A stretch of DNA of 64,000 bases from Acinetobacter lanii (lineage in GTDB: Bacteria > Pseudomonadota > Gammaproteobacteria > Pseudomonadales > Moraxellaceae), in NCBI RefSeq assembly GCF_011578285.1, contig NZ_CP049916.1, positions 2,728,001 to 2,792,000 of the forward strand, in the 5' to 3' direction. The position numbers were made by a program, and so were the translations under genes. The notes under the pieces were generated by a model. That model was given only the letters and a program-made list of their open reading frames with translations. It was not told the origin of the DNA and made no database searches. Below, in pieces: positions 1 to 8,713 of this stretch. Position 1 is the stretch's first letter; every line of letters starts with the position of its first letter.

Positions 1-29
1 ATAAAGGAGCATGCATTGCTCCTTTATTG
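1..29. terminator. Intrinsic terminator of a gene left of the window
   Basis: An 11-bp perfect inverted repeat (ATAAAGGAGCA / TGCTCCTTTAT) with a 5-nt loop ends in a short T-run. It probably ends a gene lying just outside the window. The rest of the stretch to 216 is AT-rich upstream DNA of the next gene. Confidence 0.6.
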
Positions 30-216
30 ATATCTAGATCAATCAGATTCTAAAAACACACAATCTGTCGATTTAAATACTCAATTCAATCCGTATCTGT
101 ATAGAAAATACCCTTAATAAAATTAGGTATTTTCAGCCGATTTTTAGTAAGTACACCCTGTTTTTGTGCTATAACAGTGCTCAATATACAAGTTTCTTTG
201 ATTAGGACTCCTCATC

Positions 217-534
217 ATGAGTGATGCATCTTCTTCTACTAAAAAATCAGTTTGGCGTTCTCCATGGGTTTATGTGGCTGTTATCCTAAGCTGTTTATTT
301 TTAGCATTTTTCTATTTGGCTGTGACCAATGAACCGGACTATATGCCAAGCCAAGATGCAAAAAATGGTCACAACATGAATCATGGTTCAGGGCAAAGCG
401 CAGCTGAAATGGGGATGACCGAGGAAGAACATGCCAACATGGATCAACCCACGGCGGCTGAAATGAACATGACTGAAGAAGAGCATGCCAATATGGACAA
501 AGCTGCGGTGGCGAGTGAAGCCAAAGCGCAATAA
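217..534 (+). CDS. Membrane-anchored protein with Met/His-rich repeats
   Basis: This 105-residue protein is not a family I can name. A short basic N-terminus (KKSVWRSP) precedes one hydrophobic segment at about residues 17-40. By the positive-inside rule this puts the remaining ~65 residues in the periplasm. That tail is acidic and unusually rich in Met and His: HNMNHGS is followed by two near-identical copies of a unit reading AAEMxMTEEEHANMD. Regularly spaced Met and His of this kind resemble the soft-metal (Cu/Ag) binding stretches of periplasmic copper-handling proteins, so metal binding is a reasonable inference, not a demonstration. The ATG follows GACTCCTCATC with only a weak ribosome-binding site. 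The gene is monocistronic, with its own terminator directly behind it. Confidence 0.85.
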   Translation: MSDASSSTKKSVWRSPWVYVAVILSCLFLAFFYLAVTNEPDYMPSQDAKNGHNMNHGSGQSAAEMGMTEEEHANMDQPTAAEMNMTEEEHANMDKAAVASEAKAQ

Positions 535-562
535 TGCTTTAAGATAGGATGTGTTCGATCAT

Positions 563-593
563 TGAAAAAGGCTCACATGGATGAGCCTTTTTT
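563..593 (+). terminator. Intrinsic terminator behind the Met/His-rich gene
   Basis: AAGGCTCA / TGAGCCTT form a perfect 8-bp stem around a short loop, followed by a run of T. It sits between the plus-strand gene and the converging acetyltransferase gene. Confidence 0.8.
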
Positions 594-617
594 ATAGCGA
601 TACGATTTCAAATCCCA

Positions 618-1052
618 CTAAATGCTGAGCGTCATGTCGATATGTGGAATACCACAATCCAAATATTCATCCCCTTGCACAGCAAAGCCTAAACTTTCAT
701 AAAACGGGATCGCATGCACTTGTGATGACAACTTTAAGCTTACTCGTTGCTCAAATTTCGCCTGTTCAATGATCTTTAACATCAAGATTCGTCCAATGCC
801 CTGTCCTCGATACGCCTTCAATACCGCAACTCGTCCAATGCTGTTATTGGCTAACAGTCGCGCTGTGGCAATTGCTTGAACTTGATTCTTCTCTTTGACA
901 TAAACCACAAAATGTAAAGCGCTTGCATCCAATGCATCCCACTCTTCATCTTCAGGAATGTGTTGTTCTAAAATAAACACGTCCCTGCGAATCTGCATCG
1001 CATCTTGAGCCAATTCGCTCCAACTGCCGGCTTGAATTTTAAAATCTATCAT
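618..1052 (-). CDS. GNAT-family N-acetyltransferase
   Basis: A 144-residue single-domain GNAT protein that would transfer an acetyl group from acetyl-CoA to an unidentified amine substrate in the cytoplasm. The acetyl-CoA pyrophosphate-binding motif is clear at residues 82-87 (RGQGIG), after the beta-strand RVAVLKAYR. The N-terminal half (RRDVFILEQHIPEDEEWD) and the C-terminal YESLGF match the ElaA/YjcF-like subgroup, whose substrates are mostly unknown. The gene stands alone, reading away from the methyltransferase terminator. The ATG start gives a normal-length domain. Confidence 0.9.
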   Translation of the reverse strand: MIDFKIQAGSWSELAQDAMQIRRDVFILEQHIPEDEEWDALDASALHFVVYVKEKNQVQAIATARLLANNSIGRVAVLKAYRGQGIGRILMLKIIEQAKFEQRVSLKLSSQVHAIPFYESLGFAVQGDEYLDCGIPHIDMTLSI

Positions 1053-1079
1053 GATGCTTAGCCTCGAGATTTTTCAATA

Positions 1080-1112
1080 AAAAATAAAGCAGCCTAAAGA
1101 CTGCTTTATTTT
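1080..1112 (-). terminator. Intrinsic terminator of the methyltransferase gene
   Basis: AAATAAAGCAG and CTGCTTTATTT form a perfect stem with an 8-nt loop, between the stop of the minus-strand methyltransferase and the acetyltransferase start. Confidence 0.75.
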
Positions 1113-1128
1113 CGTATGACCGATCAAA

Positions 1129-2346
1129 TTAACATTTACAGCCAATGTCTTGTTGATCCCATTGATCATTCAACAATAACTCAAGTGAATGCTTTTGAAT
1201 CCCGTACATCTCTTTGAGTGCTTGAATCTGTGCCAAAACCGTAGCATCAGGTTCAGTAAAGTCTTTACGTTTAATCGCCAAGATCATTTTATTTTTACTG
1301 GTATGTTCCAAGGCCACAAATTCAAACACTTTGGTTTCATAGCCATAGGCTTTAAGCAATAACGCACGAATGGTATCGGTGAGCATTTCCGCTTGTTGTC
1401 CGGCATGAATCCCAAACTGCAACATCGGTTGCAACACCATTGGGGCTTTAAGCTGTGGACGCAGTTCCTTATGACAACACGGCGCGCACATAATCATTTG
1501 TGCGTTGAGACGAATACCGGTATGAATGGCAAAGTCGGTTGCCACATCACAGGCATGTAAGGCAATCATCACATCCAAATGTTCGGGGGCATAGGTACGA
1601 ACATCGCCTTGGAAGAAATCCAGTTGATCAAAAGCAGATGCATGTGCCACATTTTGACAGAACTCGACCATTTTAGGGTTCAGCTCTACACCTGTGACAA
1701 ATGGTTTTAAGCGATTGTTTTGCAAATAGTCGTAAAGTGCACAGGTTAAATAACCTTTCCCTGATCCAAAATCCACCACTTTCAAAGCACGATCATTGGA
1801 TTGGATCTGATCAACGGCGCCTGAGAAAATTTCCACGAATTTATTAATCTGTTTCCACTTACGTGCCATGCTTGGAATCACCTGTGCTTTCGCATCGGTA
1901 ATACCCAAATGTTGCAGAAACACGCTGTCTTGATCGACAAAACGATGTTTACTTCGATCATGGCCTTGCTGAGGGTCACCTTGAGCAATTGCATTACCTT
2001 GACTACGGGTCAACAGGGCTTTTTTCTTGTTCTTTTTCAGTTGCACTTCTTCATCTGTGGTGAACAGATTGGCTTGCTTACACTTTAAAATCAGTTCACT
2101 CAGCATCGCTTCGGATTCATTGAGCGGGTAGTTTTTGGTGATGTCTTGGGTTTTATGTCGGTAGACCGCATTTAAGACGAATGCATTGTTTAACTGAATC
2201 ACACGTATGGTAATTTTCAGTAAGTCAACCAATTCCCCTTTGTATTGGCTTAAGACCAAGCGATCAATCTTTTGATTTACAATGGCTTGCTGAACAGCAT
2301 CCAAAAATTCTTGTTCCTGAATATACGGGAAAGCCACCTGTGACAT
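1129..2346 (-). CDS. Class I SAM-dependent methyltransferase
   Basis: A 405-residue protein with a C-terminal Rossmann-type methyltransferase domain. The SAM-binding glycine motif (DFGSGKG) lies at about residues 192-198, followed by the acidic loop GVELNP and HACDVATD further on. The MCAPCCHKEL segment resembles the Methyltransf_32-type enzymes that include RNA-modifying members. The N-terminal ~150 residues are helical and basic (KKNKKKALL) and may bind nucleic acid. The substrate is unknown. ATG at 2346 is chosen over an in-frame TTG two codons upstream. The protein ends in the unusual sequence GCKC. Confidence 0.85.
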   Translation of the reverse strand: MSQVAFPYIQEQEFLDAVQQAIVNQKIDRLVLSQYKGELVDLLKITIRVIQLNNAFVLNAVYRHKTQDITKNYPLNESEAMLSELILKCKQANLFTTDEEVQLKKNKKKALLTRSQGNAIAQGDPQQGHDRSKHRFVDQDSVFLQHLGITDAKAQVIPSMARKWKQINKFVEIFSGAVDQIQSNDRALKVVDFGSGKGYLTCALYDYLQNNRLKPFVTGVELNPKMVEFCQNVAHASAFDQLDFFQGDVRTYAPEHLDVMIALHACDVATDFAIHTGIRLNAQMIMCAPCCHKELRPQLKAPMVLQPMLQFGIHAGQQAEMLTDTIRALLLKAYGYETKVFEFVALEHTSKNKMILAIKRKDFTEPDATVLAQIQALKEMYGIQKHSLELLLNDQWDQQDIGCKC

Positions 2347-2447
2347 AGTCAAAACTCAAATCAATCTAAGCGGCTATTTTAAAGCGTCTTACTTTAAAGG
2401 TAAAACTTGATTATGATGGAATTGTACTGTTTAAGAATATACCAACA

Positions 2448-3089
2448 ATGAGCAAAACCATCCTTCAAAGTTATGACCCTCTTGAAGAAAAAATCAATGC
2501 GTTTAGTCATGCTTTTGGAGCGCTACTGGCACTCATTGCAGGCATTTTAATGCTCATCAAAGGCAGTTATCTACCGACCGGTCAATTCTTTGGATTGTGT
2601 GTCTATGCCTTTAGCATGGTGTTACTGTTTTCAAGCTCTGCGATTTACCATTTTTCAACCGATGAATATAAGCGCGCATGGTTTAAAAAACTTGATCATA
2701 CCGCAATTTATTATTTGATCGCAGGCACCTATACCCCGTTCTTATCGATCGCTTTACCCACGGCAAAAGCCCAGTATTTATTGATTGCCTTATGGATCAT
2801 TGCGCTGATTGGTACGCTGTTTAAATTGGTGTTCATTCATCGTTTTCAAAAGATCTCGCTGATTGCTTACCTATTGATGGGTTGGCTTGCGGTATTGGTG
2901 ATGGACGATATGAAACAATATTTGAGCCATGAGTGTTTGACCCTTTTGGTGATTGGTGGACTGGCTTATACCGTGGGTGCATTGTTTTATGCTTTAAAAA
3001 AGGTAAGATACACGCATGCAATCTGGCACATTTTTGTACTGATGGGTGCAGGATCACACTTCCTCAGCATTTATCTGTACGTGATTTAA
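2448..3089 (+). CDS. trhA: Hemolysin III / TrhA (PAQR-like) membrane protein
   Basis: A 213-residue integral inner-membrane protein with about seven hydrophobic segments. The conserved residues of the HlyIII/PAQR family are visible: FSHAFG near residue 20, SAIYHFS near 67, LDHTAIYYLIAGTYTPF near 83-98, and a final H-x3-H-type cluster (THAIWHIF ... GSHF). These His and Asp residues form the zinc site in related receptors. Bacterial homologues have been linked to membrane-energetics homeostasis; hemolysis is a historical name. Length is normal. It is divergent from the methyltransferase gene across a ~100-bp spacer. Confidence 0.88.
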   Translation: MSKTILQSYDPLEEKINAFSHAFGALLALIAGILMLIKGSYLPTGQFFGLCVYAFSMVLLFSSSAIYHFSTDEYKRAWFKKLDHTAIYYLIAGTYTPFLSIALPTAKAQYLLIALWIIALIGTLFKLVFIHRFQKISLIAYLLMGWLAVLVMDDMKQYLSHECLTLLVIGGLAYTVGALFYALKKVRYTHAIWHIFVLMGAGSHFLSIYLYVI

Positions 3090-3270
3090 TTGGAAAATAT
3101 TGATGGAATAGTCACCCTATTCCATCAATACCCTTGGCGTGAATTATTTTTTAGGAAATTACGCCTTTCTTAAAAATGCCACTTTTAAAATAATGTTGCT
3201 CTAAAAAACTGTAGTTAAAAATTAATTTGATCTTCAAAGTTTATCTATTTTATGAAGTGTAAGGATACTC

Positions 3271-4578
3271 ATGGCGTCAACGACAGCAACAACAGCACAA
3301 CCTGCTAATTCTAAATTTCGTGTTTTGACCGCAAGCTTGGTCGGAACAACGATCGAATTCTTCGATTTTTATATTTATGCGACTGCCGCAGTCATTATTT
3401 TTCCACATCTGTTCTTCCCGGCAAGTACAGATCCCACCACTGCCACCATTCAGTCTTTAGCCACTTTCGCGATTGCCTTTATTGCACGTCCGATTGGTGC
3501 AGCCTTATTCGGTCATTTGGGAGATCGAATCGGACGAAAAGCCACCTTGGTTGCTGCACTACTCACCATGGGGCTGTCAACCGTGTGTATTGGTTTATTA
3601 CCGACTTATGCACAAATTGGGATTGCAGCACCTTTAATGCTGGCACTGTGCCGTTTAGGACAAGGCTTAGGTTTGGGCGGTGAATGGTCAGGTGCAGTGT
3701 TACTGGCAACAGAAAATGCACCAGAAGGTAAACGTGCGTGGTATGGCATGTTCCCACAACTGGGTGCACCGATTGGCTTTATTTTGGCGACCGGTTCATT
3801 CCTGACCTTAGGTGCCTTCATGAGTGAAGAAGCATTCATGACTTGGGGCTGGCGTATTCCGTTTATCTCAAGTGCTTTATTGGTGATCGTGGGTTTATGG
3901 ATTCGTTTAAAACTGCATGAAACCCCAGCTTTCCAAAAAGTTTTAGATAAGCAAAAAGAAGTGAATATTCCATTCATGACTGTGATCACTAAACATTTCC
4001 CACAGTTATTCTTGGGCACGATCGCGGCAATATGTACCTTTGTCGTGTTCTATCTCACTACAGTCTTTGCCTTGAACTGGGCCACCACTAAACTCGGCTA
4101 CAACCGTGGTGACTTCCTACAATTACAACTGATTGCAACACTCTGCTTTGCCGCATTTATTCCACTTTCAGCAGTTTTGGCTGAAAAATTTGGGCGTAAA
4201 ACCACTTCGATTGGCGTATGTATTGTGGCTGCGATTTTTGGTTTGTTCTTTGCAGATATGTTGGAATCAAGCAATCATTTGATCGTGTTACTGTTCTTGT
4301 GTATTGGTCTCGGCATCATGGGTTTAACCTATGGTCCGATTGGTACGGTGTTGTCAGAAATTTTTCCAACGTCAGTGCGTTACACCGGTTCAGCATTAAC
4401 CTTTAACTTGGGCGGTATTTTGGGCGCATCTTTTGCCCCTCTTATCGCAACCAAGCTGGCAACAACTTATGGTCTATATTCAGTCGGTTATTACTTAACA
4501 GCGGCGTCTATTCTGTCGATGCTGGCTTTTATGATGCTACGTGAAACCAAAAATGATGATGTAAACAATCAAATTTAA
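3271..4578 (+). CDS. MFS transporter, metabolite:H+ symporter (MHS) family
   Basis: A 435-residue transporter with 12 predicted membrane helices. The MFS signature loop between helices 2 and 3 reads GHLGDRIGRKATL, and its pseudo-repeat in the second half reads AEKFGRKTT. The opening TIEFFDFYIYATAA and the GLGLGGEWSGAVLL stretch are hallmarks of the ProP/ShiA/KgtP-like MHS subfamily, which imports organic acids or compatible solutes with protons. The substrate cannot be read from sequence. The ATG is preceded by AAGGATACTC, a good ribosome-binding site. The gene is monocistronic. Confidence 0.9.
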   Translation: MASTTATTAQPANSKFRVLTASLVGTTIEFFDFYIYATAAVIIFPHLFFPASTDPTTATIQSLATFAIAFIARPIGAALFGHLGDRIGRKATLVAALLTMGLSTVCIGLLPTYAQIGIAAPLMLALCRLGQGLGLGGEWSGAVLLATENAPEGKRAWYGMFPQLGAPIGFILATGSFLTLGAFMSEEAFMTWGWRIPFISSALLVIVGLWIRLKLHETPAFQKVLDKQKEVNIPFMTVITKHFPQLFLGTIAAICTFVVFYLTTVFALNWATTKLGYNRGDFLQLQLIATLCFAAFIPLSAVLAEKFGRKTTSIGVCIVAAIFGLFFADMLESSNHLIVLLFLCIGLGIMGLTYGPIGTVLSEIFPTSVRYTGSALTFNLGGILGASFAPLIATKLATTYGLYSVGYYLTAASILSMLAFMMLRETKNDDVNNQI

Positions 4579-4593
4579 TATTTGATTCAGCAT

Positions 4594-4624
4594 AAAAAAG
4601 CCGGCACATTTGCCGGCTTTTTTA
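4594..4624. terminator. Bidirectional intrinsic terminator
   Basis: A GC-rich stem (AAGCCGGCA / TGCCGGCTT) is flanked by A-runs on the left and T-runs on the right. It serves both converging genes, the transporter and the metallophosphoesterase. Confidence 0.85.
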
Positions 4625-4644
4625 TTTTTTAAGCTGTATATATT

Positions 4645-5673
4645 TTAATAAATTTCAATGATATCGATCATCGGGGGTACACGAAAGCGAAATGGAACAC
4701 CGACCATTCCGGTACCAACAGACACAAAGACATTGGCATTTTCATGCTGATATAAACCACGTTTATGACCCAAAATTGAAACTTTCTTCATGACATAGTT
4801 AGTTAGCCACGGTAACTCGACTTGTCCACCATGGGTATGCCCTGAAAGCATCAGAGGATGTGTGGGCAGTTTGGGTACCATATCCACGGTATCGGGATTA
4901 TGCGACAGAATCAGCCACGGTTTATCTTGCGGTAGTTCGGGCATATAGCGCATATCGGCTTTACCCGCCCATAAATCTCCAATCCCAATTAAACGAAAAT
5001 CATCAAATTCAACAATCTTGCCTTCAATATCAATCACGTTATTGACTTCTAAAGCATGCTTTAACAAGGCTTGAATCGGGGGTCCCGGATATTGTTCATC
5101 ATGATTACCGTTGACTGAATATACCGGTGCTTGAATCTGTTTTAACACCGCCAATTCATCTGCCAATTTATTTTCAGGCTCATAAGTCCAATCGCCGGCT
5201 ACCACTACTAGATCTGGTTGTTGCTGGTTGATTTTTTCCACAATCATTTTCAACTGACGCTCATGCCCTGAAAATAATCCAATGTGTAAATCGGCAATTA
5301 ACGCGACTTTAATCGGGCGTTTAGTCTGATTTTCTGTATCAAAAGGATCATTTGATGTTAGATTGTATTTTAAGCGATTGATTTTAATAGTATGCGGTTC
5401 AATAAAACGCGCATAAATCAATAAACCACTGAGTAAGAAAACAAAAATACTTTGATGCAGGGAAAAAGTGCCGATCCAGCCTGCAAAAAGACTAAAAAAG
5501 AACAATGGAATTAGCAAATAAGACAGGTAAAATGCCAACAAATGGACAAAGGCTTTAAACGGATGAATGGTTTCAGTTCGAGATTGGCTCATCCAGGCTT
5601 GAGCGATGCCCCATACGGCGAGCAAGCCAAAGCTGATGTAAAATACATTAAGAATGGTATTTGCTGTCCACAT
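4645..5673 (-). CDS. Membrane-anchored calcineurin-like metallophosphoesterase
   Basis: A 342-residue YkuE/YaeI-like phosphoesterase. Three or four hydrophobic segments occupy roughly residues 1-105 and anchor it in the inner membrane. The dimetal phosphoesterase motifs then appear in order: ADLHIG, GDWTYEP, GNHDEQ, SHNPD and SGHTHGGQ. Together they supply the Asp, His and Asn metal ligands, so the enzyme looks active. Family members act on lipid-linked phosphates such as UDP-diacylglucosamine analogues, but the substrate here is unknown. ATG at 5673 (MWTAN) follows AAGAGATTGAAT and is preferred over a TTG two codons earlier. Confidence 0.88.
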   Translation of the reverse strand: MWTANTILNVFYISFGLLAVWGIAQAWMSQSRTETIHPFKAFVHLLAFYLSYLLIPLFFFSLFAGWIGTFSLHQSIFVFLLSGLLIYARFIEPHTIKINRLKYNLTSNDPFDTENQTKRPIKVALIADLHIGLFSGHERQLKMIVEKINQQQPDLVVVAGDWTYEPENKLADELAVLKQIQAPVYSVNGNHDEQYPGPPIQALLKHALEVNNVIDIEGKIVEFDDFRLIGIGDLWAGKADMRYMPELPQDKPWLILSHNPDTVDMVPKLPTHPLMLSGHTHGGQVELPWLTNYVMKKVSILGHKRGLYQHENANVFVSVGTGMVGVPFRFRVPPMIDIIEIY

Positions 5674-5770
5674 ATTCAATCTCTTTTGAGCGTACTGCGC
5701 TCTGATGACTTTATTTATCTTTCCACTGCTGCCAATTATACTCTAGCACAGCGAGTTCTCAGAATAGATT

Positions 5771-7399
5771 ATGCAAGACACCCACAAAACCTCTCTTTCA
5801 TCGGCAACTTTGACCCCTTTCTCAACGTCAAAAAAAGCCGTGTTGCTGCTCAGTTCTTGTCTGATTCTTGGCTTGCCTGCATGTAATACCCTACCTAAAC
5901 AACAAAGCTTAACCCCGCAATATGCGTATGATGTCAATACGGATCAAACCAGTTTGGCCAAAATCATTGAGCCTTTAAAAACACAAAATCCTGAATTGAC
6001 CGGCTATCATATTTTGTATGAGCCGATGGAAGCAATTGCAGCGCGTTTGCAACTGATTGATAAAGCAGAAAAGACTTTAGATTTACAATATTATATTTGG
6101 GACAATGACACCATTGGCTCATTGGCCTTATACAAAATTATTCAAGCGGCAGATCGTGGCGTTAAAGTCCGTTTACTGATGGATGATAACAATGCCAAAT
6201 CCATGGAAGCGATTTATCTGGCTTTAGATCAGCATCAAAATATTGAGGTTAAACTGTTTAACCCCTACCGCTTCCGACGTTTACGCCCGATGGAAATGAT
6301 CATCGATTTAAAGCGAATCAACCGTCGAATGCACAATAAAACCTTTACCGCCGACAATCAGATTACCCTGATTGGCGGACGTAATATGAGTAACCAATAT
6401 TATAACGTCAGTGAAAATTATCAGTTTTCTGATGTGGATGTAATGTTGGTCGGTCAAGCGGTCGATGATATTACCCATTCTTTTGATGAATACTGGAACC
6501 ACAGTTATGCCTATCCTGTGCGCCAAATTGTCAATCATAAGCAGTACACTTTGCGCTACGAAGGACTTAAATCGCAACTGACTGAGTTTTATCAAAGCGC
6601 ATCGATTCAGAATTATCTCAATTTAAGCAATCGCAGTCATGACTTTAATCAATGGTTGAGCAATGACGTTGAATTGGATTGGGTCAAGGCTCAAGTGATT
6701 AAAGACTCACCGGAAAAAATCAAATCTAAAGCCAAAAAAGAAGAACACTTAAACTTCCAATTGGTGCAACGTTTGCAAAAACCAGAAAAAAGTGTCGATA
6801 TTATTTCCGCCTATTTCGTACCTGAGAAAAAAGGCGAACAGCATTTGAAAAAATTGGCGGAAGATGGCGTTAATGTTCGTGTGCTTACCAACTCGTTTAA
6901 AGCCAATGACGTGGCATTGGTACATGCCTTTTATGCCAAATATCGAGAAAGTTTGCTGAAAAGCGGCGTGCAACTGTATGAATTCTTGCCCGCCATTCCT
7001 GAAGAGTTTCAAAATAAAAACAATATCGAGATTTCAAAGCAGCTCAAAGTCAGTCTGAAAGGTCTGAGTCGTTCCAGTTTACATGCCAAAATGATGGCAC
7101 TGGATGACAAGCAAGTGTTTATTGGTTCGTTTAACTTCGACCCTCGCTCCTCCAACCTGAATACTGAAATTGGGGTAATTTTAGACAGTAAACCTTTGGC
7201 CAATGCGGTGCACAGCACCATGGATCAAAACTTAAGAAAATATGCCTATAAATTGGTTTTAGATTCAAACGACAAAATCAACTGGAAATATCAAACCCCA
7301 ACAGGCGAACAGACGCTCACCAAAGAACCGAAAATGAAGTGGTGGCAAAAAGCCGGGGTGAAAATGATTTCATGGTTGCCGCTTGAAGGCTTTATGTAA
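5771..7399 (+). CDS. Phospholipase D / cardiolipin synthase-like lipoprotein
   Basis: A 542-residue PLD-superfamily enzyme with two complete HKD motifs: H188-x-K190-x4-D195, followed by GGRN, and H438-x-K440-x4-D445, followed by GSFNFDPRS. Each half supplies one catalytic His, as in cardiolipin synthases and phospholipases. The N-terminus has a hydrophobic signal ending in the lipobox LPAC, with Cys38 as the predicted lipidation site, so the enzyme is probably an envelope lipoprotein. This resembles the ClsC/YmdC group. Transphosphatidylation of phospholipids is inferred. It is divergent from the metallophosphoesterase, about 100 bp away. Confidence 0.9.
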   Translation: MQDTHKTSLSSATLTPFSTSKKAVLLLSSCLILGLPACNTLPKQQSLTPQYAYDVNTDQTSLAKIIEPLKTQNPELTGYHILYEPMEAIAARLQLIDKAEKTLDLQYYIWDNDTIGSLALYKIIQAADRGVKVRLLMDDNNAKSMEAIYLALDQHQNIEVKLFNPYRFRRLRPMEMIIDLKRINRRMHNKTFTADNQITLIGGRNMSNQYYNVSENYQFSDVDVMLVGQAVDDITHSFDEYWNHSYAYPVRQIVNHKQYTLRYEGLKSQLTEFYQSASIQNYLNLSNRSHDFNQWLSNDVELDWVKAQVIKDSPEKIKSKAKKEEHLNFQLVQRLQKPEKSVDIISAYFVPEKKGEQHLKKLAEDGVNVRVLTNSFKANDVALVHAFYAKYRESLLKSGVQLYEFLPAIPEEFQNKNNIEISKQLKVSLKGLSRSSLHAKMMALDDKQVFIGSFNFDPRSSNLNTEIGVILDSKPLANAVHSTMDQNLRKYAYKLVLDSNDKINWKYQTPTGEQTLTKEPKMKWWQKAGVKMISWLPLEGFM

Positions 7400-7424
7400 G
7401 CTCTAGGAATTAGTCATCTAGAAT

Positions 7425-7459
7425 CAAAAAAAATCCACTTCAAGCGAAGTGGGTTTTTT
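7425..7459. terminator. Bidirectional intrinsic terminator
   Basis: AATCCACTT / AAGTGGGTT form a stem with a CAAGCG loop, flanked by A-runs and T-runs. It lies between the PLD-like gene and the converging acyltransferase gene. Confidence 0.8.
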
Positions 7460-7477
7460 GTACAGCACACCAGATTT

Positions 7478-8275
7478 CTATGCTTGGACTAAGACTTCTT
7501 GATGTAATTCTGCCAAGCCTTGTTCCATTCTATGCTGAATTTCTTGGGTCAGTGATTCTACCGTATGCCCTGTCACATCCACCGCAGGCAAGGCCTTTAA
7601 ATGGGCAATCACTTTCGGCATCTCTAACACTGATTTAACATGCTCTCCAAAACTGATATCGCCAATAAATGGTGCCACGGTATCGAGCTGACCCTGCTGA
7701 TTAACATAGCAAATTAAGCAAATTTGTACAGGACGCCCGGCATCAATGGCTGCACCCAAAATTCGGCCGTAAATTTTTTTGATACGACTGCCATCTGTAG
7801 TCGTGGCTTCAGGAAAGAATAACACCGGAATATTCTGTTTTAAAAATCCAGTAATTTGTTCTTTGATTCTGAGCGAATCACCTGAACCACGTTTGATAAA
7901 TAACGTGCCGCCACCTTTAGCCAATTTGCCAAAGATCGGCCAATTTTCAATTTCAGCTTTGGCCAAAAAGAAAATCCGCGCACCCGAACCGAGTACCGCA
8001 ATATCTAACCATGAAATATGATTACTCACCCACAAGGCAGGGTCACGCGGAATGGTGCCATGCACTTGCACATCGATATTAAACACCTGACACAACCGAC
8101 GACAGAAATGCTGCACATAGCGGGTGTTTTTAGGATTGTTGGGTTCTTTGTACATCTGATGTCTAAAAATAAGATAAAACCCTTCGCTGACCGCAGCGGT
8201 ACCGGCTGCCAGCTTATGGGTATATAACATCGCTTTAGAAAATAGATTCATCTTATTTGAAGGCGTTTGGGTCAT
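7478..8275 (-). CDS. PlsC-type 1-acyl-glycerol-3-phosphate acyltransferase family protein
   Basis: A 265-residue glycerolipid acyltransferase. The catalytic H-x4-D motif is present in NHISWLD, and the substrate-binding FFPEATTTDGSRI block follows about 75 residues later. It would acylate a lyso-phospholipid or related lyso-lipid at the inner face of the membrane. Whether it is the main PlsC or an ornithine-lipid or lysophospholipid paralogue cannot be decided by reading. ATG at 8275 (MTQTPSNK) is chosen over a TTG six codons upstream. Convergence with the PLD-like gene puts two lipid-modifying enzymes next to each other, but on opposite strands. Confidence 0.87.
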   Translation of the reverse strand: MTQTPSNKMNLFSKAMLYTHKLAAGTAAVSEGFYLIFRHQMYKEPNNPKNTRYVQHFCRRLCQVFNIDVQVHGTIPRDPALWVSNHISWLDIAVLGSGARIFFLAKAEIENWPIFGKLAKGGGTLFIKRGSGDSLRIKEQITGFLKQNIPVLFFPEATTTDGSRIKKIYGRILGAAIDAGRPVQICLICYVNQQGQLDTVAPFIGDISFGEHVKSVLEMPKVIAHLKALPAVDVTGHTVESLTQEIQHRMEQGLAELHQEVLVQA

Positions 8276-8467
8276 AGAGTCATCACTAAGCAAAAGTCTT
8301 GAGCTTTTTCATCCTGTGTTTTGTCGTATTCTATACGTTTCAAGCTTGGCTTGCATTGATTATAAAAACCGGATGTGCGGATTCATAAATGCAATTTCAA
8401 TCTATTTAGATCATTAAATAGGGTATTGTTATCGACTATTTAGATTTTAATAAGGATTGCTAGGTCA

Positions 8468-8605
8468 ATGAAATCGCATACTGTAGTAGAGGAATCAGTT
8501 GAAATTTCGATAGTGGATGCGCTGAAACTGATCTCAGGCACTGTGATGGCACTGGCGAGTTTCTTGTTGTTGTTTGCCTATGTTATTCGCCAATTCTTAG
8601 TCTGA
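8468..8605 (+). CDS. 45-residue single-pass membrane micro-protein
   Basis: A short ORF of 45 codons in the gap before hflX. It begins MKSHTVVEESVEIS and contains one strong hydrophobic segment, about residues 24-40 (GTVMALASFLLLFAYVI), then ends RQFLV. An AAGGA sits 11 nt before the ATG. Coding is supported by the ribosome-binding site, a clean amphipathic-then-hydrophobic layout and position in an otherwise empty 400-bp gap. The function is unknown. It could be a small regulator of a membrane complex, but nothing in the context says which. Confidence 0.6.
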   Translation: MKSHTVVEESVEISIVDALKLISGTVMALASFLLLFAYVIRQFLV

Positions 8606-8713
8606 TTGAAAATGTAAAGATTCACTCAAATCGATCTATTTTCCTTTAGCTTGCGTTTTTCCACTAAAATGAATGTTTAATATCATGCATATTGGTTGTG
8701 GAGACAGGATTTA

